A stretch of DNA of 64,000 bases from Sorex araneus (taxonomy: Eukaryota > Chordata > Mammalia > Eulipotyphla > Soricidae). Positions 40,956 to 51,075 of the stretch are shown piece by piece (within the stretch, counting starts at the first letter, position 1; each line of letters starts with the position of its first letter). The stretch is taken from NCBI RefSeq assembly GCF_027595985.1, contig NC_073305.1, forward strand, positions 87,600,626-87,664,625, read 5' to 3'. Position numbers and translations under genes: made by a program. The notes below the pieces were generated by a model, which saw only the letters and a program-made list of their open reading frames with translations, was not told where the DNA came from and searched no databases.

Positions 40956-41714
40956 AAGAAAATCTTTTTAAGGATGCCAAGGAGCCATTTGGGTGGAAAT
41001 CGTCAATGGGTTTAGGAACTGTCCTATCTGTCACAGGTTTCTTGGGTGCGGAGACAAACACAAAGGCAGATCTAAACGGGACTAAAATTCTGGTCCCAAG
41101 CATGTCACAAAGAGCAACTGTCTATTTCCCAAAGAGAAAGCGTTGTCCAGGTGGCTCACTGCCTTTCACAGGAGAGGCAAGTGGCAATGCACCTGGACAG
41201 CACTTGTCACCCCGTTGCTTCAAGAGCACTGAGCTGCTCTACTCATGGTGTCAGCAGCTCTCAGAGGACTATTAAAACCAGCCAAGGAGCAGACATAAAG
41301 GCAAAGTGCTTTGAAAGCACAGTCACTTCATGCCAATTTAGAAGATCGTTGTCTTTTTGTTTCTCCAATCAGCCCTCTGACCACCAAGGTGACAAAGCCT
41401 GCTTTAAGGAAGTGAGCAAAATGCCAACTGCTGGCACAGAGCACGAGGCAAAGGTGTTGGGAGGTGCCGGGGGTGCATCAGGGCCAGCACGTAGATGGAG
41501 AGATGCTCCCAGCTTCCCTAGGCAGCGCCTCCCAGCATCCTCTGATTCCCAAACAGCCAAATGCCCTGAAGTTTGCTGCCAGCCCAGCAGGGCTCACAAG
41601 AAGGCAAACACAGCGAATCAGAAGCTCAGTTCATGGGGAGGAATTTAGCTGCTAATATTCACCATTGTAGGACGGCAGAGTCACTCCAGCTCAAAACATC
41701 TCATGGGTGGTTTT
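40956..41714. other. No recognised gene; non-repetitive looking
   Basis: Moderately GC-rich sequence with overlapping ORFs (41151-41648 plus, 41369-41560 minus). None carries a domain I know. It is upstream of GSTA4 exon 2 in transcript order and could hold 5' intron 1 or regulatory sequence; nothing specific seen. Confidence 0.4.
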
Positions 41715-41863
41715 TTGTTTGTTTCATTTTGGCCCCATCTGGCAGTGCTCACGGCTTACTCCTGCTCAGGGGACCAGATGTGGTGCTCAAGATCTAACCT
41801 GGTTGGGCCTGGCTAGGCCGTGTACAAGGCAAGCACCCTAACCACGTACTATTTCTCCAGTCC
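41715..41863 (-). mobile_element. Diverged SOR-type SINE
   Basis: TTGGCCCCATCTGGCAGTGC, GGGGACCAGATGTGGTGC, TACAAGGCAAGCACCC, CTATTTCTCCAGTCC. Confidence 0.8.
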
Positions 41864-41950
41864 TCACAAGTGCTTTGAAGTCACCGCCCCCACAGCTATA
41901 CTCACAGCTGTACTTTATTTTCACTCTTGAAGAAATTGAATTCCTTTCTT

Positions 41951-42135
41951 CTTCTTCTTCTTTTTTTTTTGGCTTTTTGGGTCACACCTGGCGATAGACA
42001 GGGGTTACTCCTGGCTTTGCACTCAGGAATTACTCCTGGCGGTGCTCAGGGGACCATATGGGATGCTGGAATAGAAGCCAGGTCGGCCATGTGCAAGGCA
42101 AACGTTCTACCCACTGTGCTATTGCTCCAGCCCCC
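41951..42135 (-). mobile_element. SOR-type SINE, young copy
   Basis: TCACACCTGGCGATAGACAG, GTGCAAGGCAAACGTTCTAC, GCTATTGCTCCAGCCCC. TSD TGAATTCCTTTCTTC at 41936-41950 and 42136-42150. Confidence 0.95.
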
Positions 42136-42210
42136 TGAATTCCTTTCTTCATGGTCTTATCATACCCTGGCTCTGCTTGTGTGCTTGTATTCCATTGCTG
42201 TTAAGATTCT

Positions 42211-42415
42211 ATCCTTTCAGGGGGGTGGGGGGGGGTGGGGGGAGAGAGAGAGATAAAGTGTCTGCCATAGAGGCAGACTGAGGGTGGCGGTAGAAGGAGG
42301 GAAATGTACACTGGTGAAGGGAAGGGTGTTAGAACACTGTCTGACCTAAACTCAATCACAAACCACTTTATAATTATGTATCTCATGATGATTTAATTAA
42401 AAGAAAGAGAAAGAA
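42211..42415 (+). mobile_element. Very short L1-type 3' end insertion
   Basis: GTCTGCCATAGAGGCAGAC, GAAATGTACACTGGTGAAGG, ATCTCATGATGATTTAATTA. Flanked by the TSD AAGATTCT, so only about 205 bp of 3' UTR was copied. Confidence 0.82.
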
Positions 42416-42456
42416 AAAGATTCTCCCGTTTTAATTCACTTATAATAACTGATTCT

Positions 42457-42528
42457 TAGGTCACATCCAGCAGTGCTCAGGGGCTTCTCCTGGCAGTGCT
42501 CCAGGGACCATGTGCTGCCAGAAATTGC
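42457..42528 (-). mobile_element. SOR-type SINE fragment
   Basis: GGTCACATCCAGCAGTGCTC then CTCCAGGGACCATGTGCTGC; only the 3' half remains. Confidence 0.7.
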
Positions 42529-42791
42529 TCTCAGATACAAAGAATATTCTCCAAACCTTTCCATTCCTTTCCCTGCCTTTATTCACCTTCTAAAACTATG
42601 GCATGTGGAAAATATCAGGAGCTTCTTTGTAAAAACAACACTTTACCCATATCCTTAAAAACACACACAAGAAATATCTAGTCTCTGGAGACATGGTAAT
42701 TAAAAAGGCATAATGCTCACCCAAATCCTGAGTGAGAGAAACAAGATTTAAGTACTGCACTCACTGCTAATGAACCTTAAAACAAGTCTTG

Positions 42792-42935
42792 AGCAAGGGA
42801 GATAGTATAGGAGTGTAAGGTCTTATATGTGGCTGACTCAGTTTGATCTCTAGTACTGTATGTGCTTCCCTGAGCACATCCAGGAGGGAACCCTGTGAAT
42901 ATAGTCAGATGCAGCTCAAGAATAAAACAGGAAGA
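42792..42935 (+). mobile_element. Diverged SOR-type SINE seeding a microsatellite
   Basis: GCAAGGGAGATAGTATAGGA, CTCAGTTTGATCTCTAGTAC, GATGCAGCTCAAGAATAAAA, then continuous GGAA units. Confidence 0.75.
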
Positions 42936-43178
42936 AAGCGAGGAAGGAAGGAAGGAAGGAAGGAAGGAAGGAAGGAAGGAAGGAAGGAAGGAAGGAAGGA
43001 AGGAAGGAAGGAAGGAAGGAAGGAAGGAAGGAAGGAAGGAAGGAAGGAAGGGAGGGAGGGAGGGAGGGAGGGAGGGAGGGAGGGAAGGAAGAAAGGAAGG
43101 AAGGAAGGCAGGGAGGGAGGGAATGGAGGGAGGGAAGAAGGGGGAAGAGAGCAATGAGAGAAAGAAGGAAAGAAAGAG

Positions 43179-43277
<99 letters not shown>

Positions 43278-43280
43278 AAA
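42936..43280. repeat. Polypurine microsatellite (GGAA, GGGA, GAAA)n
   Basis: About 345 bp, nearly pure purine; begins at a SINE tail and ends in about 100 bp of (GAAA)n. Confidence 0.97.
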
Positions 43281-43373
43281 AGACAACCTTCTTCTACAAA
43301 CAAGTCAATAAAATAAAGATGGAGAAATTATGGGAAAAGAAATAAAGAGAAAATGTAAGAGAAGAGAGAAGAG

Positions 43374-43535
43374 GGGCTGGAACGATAGCACAGTGGGTAG
43401 GGCATTTTGCCTTGTATGCGGCCAACCCAGGTTCCATTTCCAGCGTTTCATATGGTCCCCTGAGCACCGCCAGGAGTGATTCCTGAGTGCAGAGCCAGGA
43501 GTAACCCTTGTGCATCACCGGGTGTGACCCAAAAA

Positions 43536-43538
<3 letters not shown>
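43374..43538 (+). mobile_element. SOR-type SINE
   Basis: GGGGCTGGAACGATAGCACA, CCTTGTATGCGGCCAACCC, GGGTGTGACCCAAAAAAG, then a (GA)n at 43539-43598. Confidence 0.93.
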
Positions 43539-43599
<61 letters not shown>

Positions 43600-43605
43600 A
43601 GAAGA
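43539..43605. repeat. (GA)n microsatellite at a SINE tail
   Basis: About 60 bp of GA immediately after the A-rich tail. Confidence 0.95.
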
Positions 43606-44100
43606 AAGTAATTGTGCTCTCTTGTATGCCCTGACATGATTATTCATGAGTTCTCCTGTCTCCGTGAAAGTCCCAAGTAGGATGGTAAAGAAGCAATGCC
43701 AACAGCCCCTCACACTGTGACAAGTTCAAAGGAGATGAGATGCTTCCCAACACACCAAAGGCCAGTAGGATATTCCCTACACATGGGTCCTAGCCCGGGA
43801 GACATTCATGTTCCAGATGTCACTCACGTTCCAATGTCAGGAAAACAGCAAAACTAAATGGGGAATGAAGAAATGAAGCAAGGCCTCACTCACAAGCCTC
43901 CTCCAGGTCTTCATTCATTCTGCTGCCTTAGGCAAAAATAAAGCAATAGTGCCAAAGTTTCTCATCAGCGTCTTGGTTGGAACTCCATCTTTATACTCAT
44001 CTTTAGTGCACAGAGACCAGTTATTTGGGAGAAAGGGTGAGAGGGGGCTTGTGAGCAGTGTTCAGGAGGCCCAGGGGCCTTTCCTGGTGATTCTCAGCAG
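43606..44100. other. No recognised gene or repeat
   Basis: Unassigned sequence. Confidence 0.4.
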
Positions 44101-44270
44101 TTTTGTTGGATTTGAGGACACACTCAGCTATGCTCAGGGCTTATTCCTGGCTCTGTGTTCAGGGATCACTCCTGGGAGGACTCAGGGAACGTTATGCGGT
44201 GCCAGGATTGAACCAGGGTGAGCCACATGCAGGCAAGTGCCTCAACCCCTATACTCTACCCTGCCAGCCT
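44101..44270 (-). mobile_element. Diverged SOR-type SINE
   Basis: GGACACACTCAGCTATGCTC, GTGTTCAGGGATCACTCCTG, GGATTGAACCAGGGTGAGCC. Confidence 0.82.
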
Positions 44271-44299
44271 TAGGCCAGCAACTAAACCCAAGTGTCCAA

Positions 44300-45305
44300 G
44301 GATGAGTTGCTGCTCAGACTCTCAGGTGTTGGCACTGGGGCCATGCTGTCCTGGTGGTACTTGGGGGCCTCCAGAGCTGCATCAGGTAGTTCTTGGGGTA
44401 CCATATGGTACCAAGGGAGAAGCAGAGCTGGCCACATGCAAGAGATGTGCTTACGCATGTGCGGCCCCTCCGCAGCTGTACAAGCGTGAATCCAGACCCA
44501 GCAAAACCTCTTTCGGTGTGAGCAACTCCTCGCAGAATGTCTCCAGCCTGAGAACTAAGCCTCGGCCCCGTGCCCGCCCAGGAGGGGAAAGGTATTTCTC
44601 TCTCTCGCCTCTTTCTCTCCGGAGATGAAGGGCGCGGTGGCCGCCATATTAAGACGACCACAGATTGGGTTTTCAAGCCTGCAATTATCTAATATCTGGA
44701 AGAAATCTCCCTGGACTTCTTGTTAAAGTACAGAAATTCAAAACCGCGCGGCCGCTGTATTTGTCTTCACAGTAGGTCTGAATCTAGTGGGGTACTCCTA
44801 ACAACAATAGTGAGGTTTGTGTTGAAATACTGAATGTAACCAAAGTAAACAGAATGTAAAATGAAAAAAAAAAAAAAGAAAAGTTAGGTAACAAACAGCG
44901 GGACTTAATATCTCTATATTCTTAGCAGTGGAGAACTATCAAATGCCTCCTTGGCAATAGGACTGCTTTTCTTTTTTGGGGGAAACCCCAACAACAGTAG
45001 TGAGTTGTGTGTTGAAACATGGAATGTAATCGAGATAAGGCGTAAACGAAGTGAAACATCACTTACAAGGGTGGGGACTGGGGAGGTGGGAGGGGGCGGC
45101 AGGTATACTGCGGGGGTTGGTGATGGAAGATGGGCACTGGTGAAGGGAAGGGTGTTTGAGAATTGTATAACCGACATAATCCTGAGAACTATGTAACCCT
45201 CCACATGGTGATTCAATAAAATTTAAATTAAAAAAAAATAAAATAAAATAAAATAAAATTAGAAAAAAAAAAGAGATGTGCTTAACCCCTGTACTATCTG
45301 TCTCA
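44300..45305 (-). mobile_element. SOR-type SINE split by a composite retroelement
   Basis: Left part 44300-44453 runs from the body to CCACATGCAAGAGATGTGCT; the right part 45272-45305 resumes at AGAGATGTGCTTAACCCC and ends CTGTACTATCTGTCTC. Heavily diverged but continuous once the insert is removed. Confidence 0.78.
44454..45271 (+). mobile_element. Composite retroelement, short form, with L1-type 3' tail
   Basis: An 818-bp insertion with 13-bp TSD AGAGATGTGCTTA (44441-44453, 45272-45284). Begins GTGCGGCCCCTCCGC, then an AACTAAGCC module with GCCCGCCCAGGAGGGGAAAG, a segment ACAGAAATTCAAAACCGCGC followed by GGCCGC, a first tail unit ending in an internal A14 near 44863, then a second tail unit (AACAAACAGCGGGACTTAAT ... 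CACATGGTGATTCAATAAAA) and (AAAAT)n. Its second tail unit closely matches 37165-37505. No ORF. Confidence 0.82.
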
Positions 45306-45808
45306 CCCTTCAACTACTTCACTCCCTCTCTCCTCCACCGTTAGAGGGGGTGAGGTGGTCCTTCCACCTGGGGCTGGTTGGTTGTTAACCCCTGTGTTCC
45401 ACTGTCCTGAAACCTCTAGTTTCTTTGAAATAGAGCCTAGTGGAATAGTTTGCTGACAGGAAGTGGTCTCACACAAGTTCTTCACATAATGCCTGCAGTG
45501 GGTCGTAGGATGTGGTTTGCTCCTGTGAGAAAAAAACAGTTGGAATGCAAGCTGTTCTCCAAAGATGAGTGTGCTAACCTCTTACTCATACCATAATTCT
45601 ACTATGTTAGTTAGCATGGGAAATAGCATATCTACTATAAGCCCCATTCTCTGAATCTTAAAGATGGGATTAGTGGTTGCATCAAGTGCCTCAGAGGGTG
45701 ATTATGAATCATGAGGATGGATTAAGTATAATTGATAAAGTGCATAGCATAATATCTGACTGGTTTCCAGTACAGTCCTCTACACATCTTATTTTAAAAT
45801 AGCAGAAT
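45306..45808. other. No recognised gene or repeat
   Basis: Unassigned sequence. Confidence 0.4.
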
Positions 45809-45993
45809 GAGGCTGGAGCAATAGTACAGTGGGTAAGGCTTTTACTTTGCATGCAGCTGACCAAGGTTCAAATCCCAGCATCCCATATGGTCTCCTGAGC
45901 ACTGGCAGTAGTAATTCCTGAGTGCAAAGCCAAGAGTGACCAATGTGCATCACCGGGTATGACCCAAAAAGCAAATAAATACATAAATAAAAT
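45809..45993 (+). mobile_element. SOR-type SINE
   Basis: GAGGCTGGAGCAATAGTACA, GGTTCAAATCCCAGCATCCC, CACCGGGTATGACCCAAAAA, tail (AAAT)n. Confidence 0.93.
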
Positions 45994-46001
45994 AGCATAA
46001 T

Positions 46002-46254
46002 TGATTGGAGCTATAGCACAGCAGATAGGACGTTTGCCTTACACGTGGTCGACATAGGTTCGACTCCTCCATCCATCTTGGAGAGCCCAGCAAGCTACCA
46101 AGAGTATTCCGCTCACACGGCAAAGTCTGGCAAGCTACCCATGGCATATTTGATATGCCAAAAACAGTAATAACAAGTCTCACAATGGAGACGTTACTGG
46201 TGCCCGCTTGAGCAAATCGATGAACAACGGGATGACAGTGACAGTGACAGTGAC
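46002..46254 (+). mobile_element. Second shrew-type SINE, full length
   Basis: Head TTGGAGCTATAGCACAGC, GGTTCGACTCCTCCATCC, GATATGCCAAAAACAG, GAGCAAATCGATGAACAACG, then GATGACAGTGACAGTGACAG as tail. Confidence 0.94.
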
Positions 46255-46325
46255 TTGAGCAGGATGTTTAACACAATGTACAAAAATATAATTCATAAAT
46301 CAGAGTTTCTGGTGATCTAGGTGCT

Positions 46326-46420
46326 GGGGGGAGGGTAGCACAATGGTTAAGGCACGTGCCTGGCACGCATCTAACCTGTGCATCTGACCTAAGCCCTGGT
46401 ATGTGTTTGACTCCTTGCTG
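46326..46420 (+). mobile_element. Probable decayed SOR-type SINE head
   Basis: GGGAGGGTAGCACAATGGTT, GTGCCTGGCACGCATCTAAC. What follows to about 46615 does not match the body. Confidence 0.5.
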
Positions 46421-46911
46421 GCCTCAGGCATCAGAGCTGTGGCATTGGGAGGCTCTGGCACCACTGAGGTGTCCTGGGTATCCCTGGCATCTCGGGCCTG
46501 GGCAACTCCACATTCAGTGCCTCCTTGCACTGAACTATCAGCCAGGTTGGCAAAGTTCCACTTGGTGTGGCTTCTGGAAACCTGAGCACTGACTGGGGTG
46601 CACCATGCTCCTCCTTGAAAAGCAAACAAAAACCCAGCAGTAATTTCATCGCCCTAAAGGGGCTGAGAAAACATTCTTTGTGACTGTCATGTCCAACTTT
46701 GCTCACATACATGGGCCTGTGAGAGTGGCAGGTCAGCCTTGATCCCCACCAAATGGAAGGACTCCTCCAGAATCGGGGTTCAGGTGATGGCTTCTCCAAA
46801 GTCTTTCTGGATCCCTGCTCACCACCTGGTAGAATCGATTACTCTCAGCAGAATCAATTAAAGGTACTTCAAGAAATACCTCCCAGTTGCTAAGTTATTC
46901 CACCATTTTAA
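46421..46911. other. No recognised gene
   Basis: ORFs on both strands (46431-46799 minus, 46356-46592 plus) overlap and lack known domains. Confidence 0.4.
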
Positions 46912-47085
46912 TTTTCTTTTTTGGGTCGTATCCAGCGATGCACAGGGTTTACTCCTGGCTCATGCACTCAGGAATTACTCCTGGGGGTGCTCGGAGGATA
47001 ATATGGATGGGATGCTGGGAATTGAACCTGGATCGGTTGCGTGCAAGGCAAACGCCCTACCTGCTATGCTATCGCTCCAGCCCCT
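46912..47085 (-). mobile_element. SOR-type SINE
   Basis: GGGTCGTATCCAGCGATGC, GGGAATTGAACCTGGATCGG, GCTATCGCTCCAGCCCC; TSD TCCACCATTTA on both sides. Confidence 0.94.
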
Positions 47086-47252
47086 CCACCATTTATCTTT
47101 TAATAAATACCTGCGGCACAAATTAAGTAAGATGTAGCAAAGTATTGAAGAAACATAAAATGTATTCAGTAATAATCTTAAAAGTCTCACCTGTCTAGCC
47201 TCAGATCCAGTATAATTCCTATCACATCAAAGAATTAGACTTATTTGCCTTC

Positions 47253-47393
47253 TCGCACGGCAGAGCCTGGCAAGCTATCCGTGGTGTATTTGATATGCCA
47301 AAAACAGTAACAAGTCTCACCATGGAGATGTTACTGGTGCCCGCTCAAGCAAATCGATGAGCAACGGGATAACAGTGATGACAGTGATGACTC
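47253..47393 (+). mobile_element. Second shrew-type SINE, headless
   Basis: Starts at CTCGCACGGCAGAGCCTGG and ends GATAACAGTGATGACAGTGA; the tRNA-like head is absent. Confidence 0.85.
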
Positions 47394-47610
47394 TTCTCAG
47401 CTCATTTACCAGCTGAACTTCACCAGTATAACCTCAGGAAAGAGCTTCCATTCTTATGTGGAAAAAAAAATCTTTTCCAGTAATAATTTCTAAACAATGT
47501 ATACTTTATGGGAACTGAAAAACAAAACTCTATCAACTGGACAACCACAAAAAGAATGTTATGGTATGTTAGCTACCTGAGAGTAAATAAATATACTTTT
47601 GGCACACCTG

Positions 47611-47804
47611 AGAAAAGAAAAGAAAAGAAAAGAAAAGAAAAGAAAAGAAAAGAAAAGAAAAGAAAAGAAAAGAAAAGAAAAGAAAAGAAAAGAAAAGAAA
47701 AGAAAAGAAAAGAAAAGAAAAGAAAAGAAAAGAAAAGAAAAGAAAAGAAAAGAAAAGAAAAGAAAAGAAAAGAAAAGAAAAGAAAAGAAAAGAAAAGAAA
47801 AGAA
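47611..47804. repeat. (GAAAA)n pentanucleotide microsatellite
   Basis: About 194 bp, roughly 38 perfect AAAAG units with no interruption seen. Reading frames through it in several frames are artefacts. Confidence 0.98.
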
Positions 47805-48671
47805 CCTGAGCCCCGCCCACCCAACCCCAGAGCCTTGTTTACACTGCTGGTTTGCAGGACAAGAGGAGTTGTGTGGATGGAACAAGTGTTTTCTTTGTTT
47901 TGGGGATTAAGATGGTCCTGCCCCTAAGTGTTCATAGTACAGGTGCATTGACATTTGCGAATAGGAGCTAAGACACTTGACTCAATGTGAGAAGACTAGG
48001 AATCTAAAAAGTCAAAGTGCTGCTTATACCTTCCTTTTGTGATTACAAGCACAGAGAGAGCTTTTCAGTGGTCTATGAATGTACCGAAGCCTATCCTGGC
48101 ATTTATGGGGTGTCCATATGCCTCCCACAGTTCCGGCCACATTCTCAAGGCGCCCAGGAGACAGAGAAAGACCCTTTCGAATCCAGAGCCAAATTAGAAG
48201 GAACAGGACCTTGTCCCTTCCTACCACCCTACCGCTACCTCAGGGCCTTCTGGGGTACCCCAGGGAGCACTTCAGTGTTAAAAGAGAAGAGACCTCACCT
48301 CAGCTCAGCAGGACAGCATTCTCCAGCCTTCCTTTCCAGTCCACAAGAAAGAAACTTTTTCTCCAGCAGGTAAGAAACTGTCACGCTCTGGATCACCAGT
48401 CACCGCTTCTTATGAAAATCCCCACCAATATCTGGGTGTACCATAAATAACTGGCTTCGGCCAATAGGCTCCATCCCTCATTTCTCAGTCCAGACTGTGC
48501 CATTCAAAAACTGGAGGACTGACGGAGATTGTTCAAAATTCCTCAGCGGGAGTCTAGTTGCAGTTCCTCGAACCCTTCGAGAAGGAATTGTTCCTTCTAG
48601 AAGAGCAGCACACCTCATTTTATTACACTTGATTGAGCTGCACAGATTCTGGGTTTCTAAATAGGGCTGGG
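47805..48671. other. No recognised gene or repeat
   Basis: Includes a 118-codon plus-strand ORF at 48017-48373 with no domain I recognise and an overlapping minus ORF. A coding exon is not supported. Confidence 0.4.
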
Positions 48672-48823
48672 AGTGCTGGGCCACACCTGACAGTGTTCAA
48701 GGACTCTTCCTGGTTCTGTGTCAGGGGTCACTCCTGACGGAGCTGGGGAACGGTATGTGGTGCTGGGGATCAATCCTGGGCTGGCCACATTCACCTTAAC
48801 CCTTATACTATTGTTCCAGCCCT
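48672..48823 (-). mobile_element. Diverged SOR-type SINE
   Basis: GGGCCACACCTGACAGTGTT, TGTCAGGGGTCACTCCTGAC, CTATTGTTCCAGCCC. Confidence 0.8.
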
Positions 48824-48957
48824 TTTTGTTTGTTTAGTTTTAGTTACTTTTACTTTGATCAAAGATCTATGGCAATCCTGCATCAAGCCAGGCTGTGGAC
48901 ACCCTTCTTGGTGGTACATGTTCACTTTGTGTCTCTGTGTCACATTTAATTAGGTGT

Positions 48958-49052
48958 GTACCGAGACCAGAGCCAGAAGTAACCCCTGAGCATTGCTGGT
49001 TATGAGCCCAAATCCCAAAAGATATAGTGTGTTATTACAAGAATTATAGAAT
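48958..49052 (+). repeat. Local duplicate (a): SINE tail plus flank
   Basis: CGAGACCAGAGCCAGAAGTA through GTGTTATTACAAGAATTATA matches 49404-49498 with only a few mismatches, including non-SINE sequence after the tail. Confidence 0.85.
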
Positions 49053-49112
49053 TTTAAGTGCAATACTATTGCTCAATTAATAGACTATCATATAGCATAA
49101 TGTTGGGTGTTT

Positions 49113-49278
49113 TTGGTTTTTTTTTTTGGTCACACCTAGCAGTGCTCAGTGCTCTGCTCCTGGCTCTGCTCTTAGGAATCACATCTGGCAGTGCTTGGAG
49201 GACCATATGAGATGCCAGGGATTGAATCCAGGTCAGTCACGTGCAAGGCAAGTGCCTTACCTGCTATACTATGGCTCC
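49113..49278 (-). mobile_element. SOR-type SINE
   Basis: TTTGGTCACACCTAGCAGTG, GGGATTGAATCCAGGTCAG, CTGCTATACTATGGCTCC. TSD TAGCATAATGT on both sides. Confidence 0.88.
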
Positions 49279-49301
49279 ATCCATAAGAGTAGCATAATGT
49301 G

Positions 49302-49470
49302 GGGCTGGAGAGATAGCATAGCCAGTAGGGTGCTTGCTTTGTACATAACCAACTCAAGTCTGATCCCGGGCATCCCAGGCCCCTGAACACTGCCAGGAGT
49401 GGCTCCCGAGACCAGAGACAGAAGTAACCCCTGAGCATTGCTGGCTATGAGCCCAAATCCCAAAAGGTAT
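49302..49470 (+). mobile_element. SOR-type SINE
   Basis: GGGGCTGGAGAGATAGCATA, GTCTGATCCCGGGCATCCC, GGCTATGAGCCCAAATCCC. Confidence 0.86.
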
Positions 49471-49498
49471 AGTGTGTTATTACAAGAATTGTAGAATC
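49404..49498 (+). repeat. Local duplicate (b): SINE tail plus flank
   Basis: Second copy of 48958-49052, 446 bp away; here it is attached to a complete SINE body. Confidence 0.85.
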
Positions 49499-49499
49499 A

Positions 49500-50630
49500 T
49501 TGGAATCGTACAATACCTTGCAGAGGCGTATATGTCATTGTGTGTATTTGTCTGACCTTCCCTATCTTATCTCATGACCTCAGAGGTTAAGGGCTTGATC
49601 CAAGTCATTTCAATTTCCTTCCTTGACCTAACAAATTTCAACAAAAATCAGGATAATCCACAGCTTGGTAATACAGAAGACCAAGTTTGCTTATGCTCCA
49701 AAAAGTAAAGCCAATCATTCTCATTGTTTGAAAAAAACAAAAACAAAAAGTATATTGTCATAGCATAAGGAAAAAAAAGGTGCAACGGGAATATTAGATC
49801 CAGCATGGGAAATAAAGCAACAGGGAACAAAGGAGCGGTTCTTTCTGGGTTTCATGCAGAATGAACAAAACAAGCCTTCTGAGAGTGTAGCTGCAGAAAC
49901 ACCTAGAACCCAAGGAGTCGAGCAAAGTATGAACCCATGGCCCCTCTTCAAGCTCTGCCGGCCCTGTCAGGTGTGCCCAAAAAGGAAAGAAGGAGCCTGA
50001 GTGGATCCAGTGCACAGAGACGCACCTTCCCCAGACTCACCAATCTCACGGGCGGCAGGTTCCCCTTAGGATGGATGCCGGTTGCAGCTGGAAGCCCTAG
50101 GTATTCAGGCCCAAAGGGACTGAGCAGAGAGCCTGAAGCAGAGAAGCAAGGTGGCCTGATAACCTCTGGAAAATCCCTGTGGTGTGTGGCCCATAGTAGC
50201 AACAGTTTTGGTTCTTGCCCAAAATCTTCTCAAAAATGTGGAAGAACTGGTTTCTGAGGTAGGCGCAGAATTAGGCAAAACAATGGCCAAGTTTCAAATG
50301 GCAGCTTTACCTCTCTTTGAAACCAGTTTTGTAATCACTCTGGCGCTGTTTCCTCACTGGCACATGTCTGAAAAGAATCTCTAATGCATTTGGCATGTGG
50401 AGAGATGTAAAAGATCATTTTTTGCAAACTGCTGGAACCTGTGTGAGTAAGGACTCCAAAAACTGTTCCTGCCCATGCACACAGAGGCACACATGCATAT
50501 CTCCAAATTTCAGCAAGCGAACCTCTGAGAAAAGTGGTTAAACTTCTGAAGATGGGAATACTCTTCGGAAGTATGCTTTTTGGACCAGCAGTAGCTGCTT
50601 CAATTGGGAGCTCATTAGAAATGCAGAATT
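49500..50630. other. No recognised gene; GC-richer unique stretch at 49940-50260
   Basis: On the minus strand the stretch contains CGCCCGTGAGATTG followed by GTGAGTCTGG, a consensus-like splice donor, in sequence that shows no repeat signature. It is a possible place for a non-coding first exon of GSTA4, but nothing proves it. Confidence 0.25.
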
Positions 50631-50808
50631 TGGGGGCTGGAGTGATGGCACTGTAGGAAAGGCACTTGGCTTGCGTGTGGCCAAACTAGGTTTGATCCCT
50701 AGCACCACACATGATCCTTCAAGCCCACCAAGAGTGATTCCTGAGCACAAAGCCAAAAATAAGCCCTGAGCAGAGCTGGATGTGGCACAATGAAAGAAAA
50801 ACCAACAA
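50631..50808 (+). mobile_element. SOR-type SINE
   Basis: GGGGCTGGAGTGATGGCACT, AGGTTTGATCCCTAGCACC, GCTGGATGTGGCACAATG. Confidence 0.84.
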
Positions 50809-50955
50809 AACAACGGCAAAAAGAAATGTAGAATTTTAGTCCCCCAACCAAACCTTGAAACCAGTCTCAATTTTTTTCACCAGATCTCAAGGTAATCCAC
50901 TGGCAAATAAAATTAAGATTGAGAAGCCAGGTCTAGGGTGAAAATACAATTTAAA

Positions 50956-51075
50956 GGGCCAGAGAGATAGTCCCATGGGTAAGGCGTTTGCCTTGCAGGC
51001 AGTTAGGCAATTGACCCTGGTTTGATCCTCAGCACCACATGGTCCCCTGAACACTGCTGGGGGTGGCTCTGGAGA
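50956..51075 (+). mobile_element. SOR-type SINE, 5' two thirds
   Basis: AGGGCCAGAGAGATAGTCCC, GCCTTGCAGGCAGTTAGGC, CTGGTTTGATCCTCAGCACC. Confidence 0.78.

Noticed and set aside
42777-43286. Minus-strand Phe/Leu/Ser/Pro-rich ORFs of 132-169 codons that look like membrane proteins
   Set aside because: Complement of a purine microsatellite. The hydrophobicity is a by-product of TTTC/TTCC repeats. The same applies to 52327-52719, 47559-47885 and 53094-53184.
46002-46254. Possible tRNA genes, because intact A- and B-boxes occur many times
   Set aside because: Cloverleaf does not close, sequence runs on into SINE bodies, and copies have TSDs.
48017-48373. 118-codon plus-strand ORF in a repeat-free stretch
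   Set aside because: Low-complexity-free but unmatched to any family I know; an overlapping ORF on the other strand and lack of splice signals make chance the simplest view.
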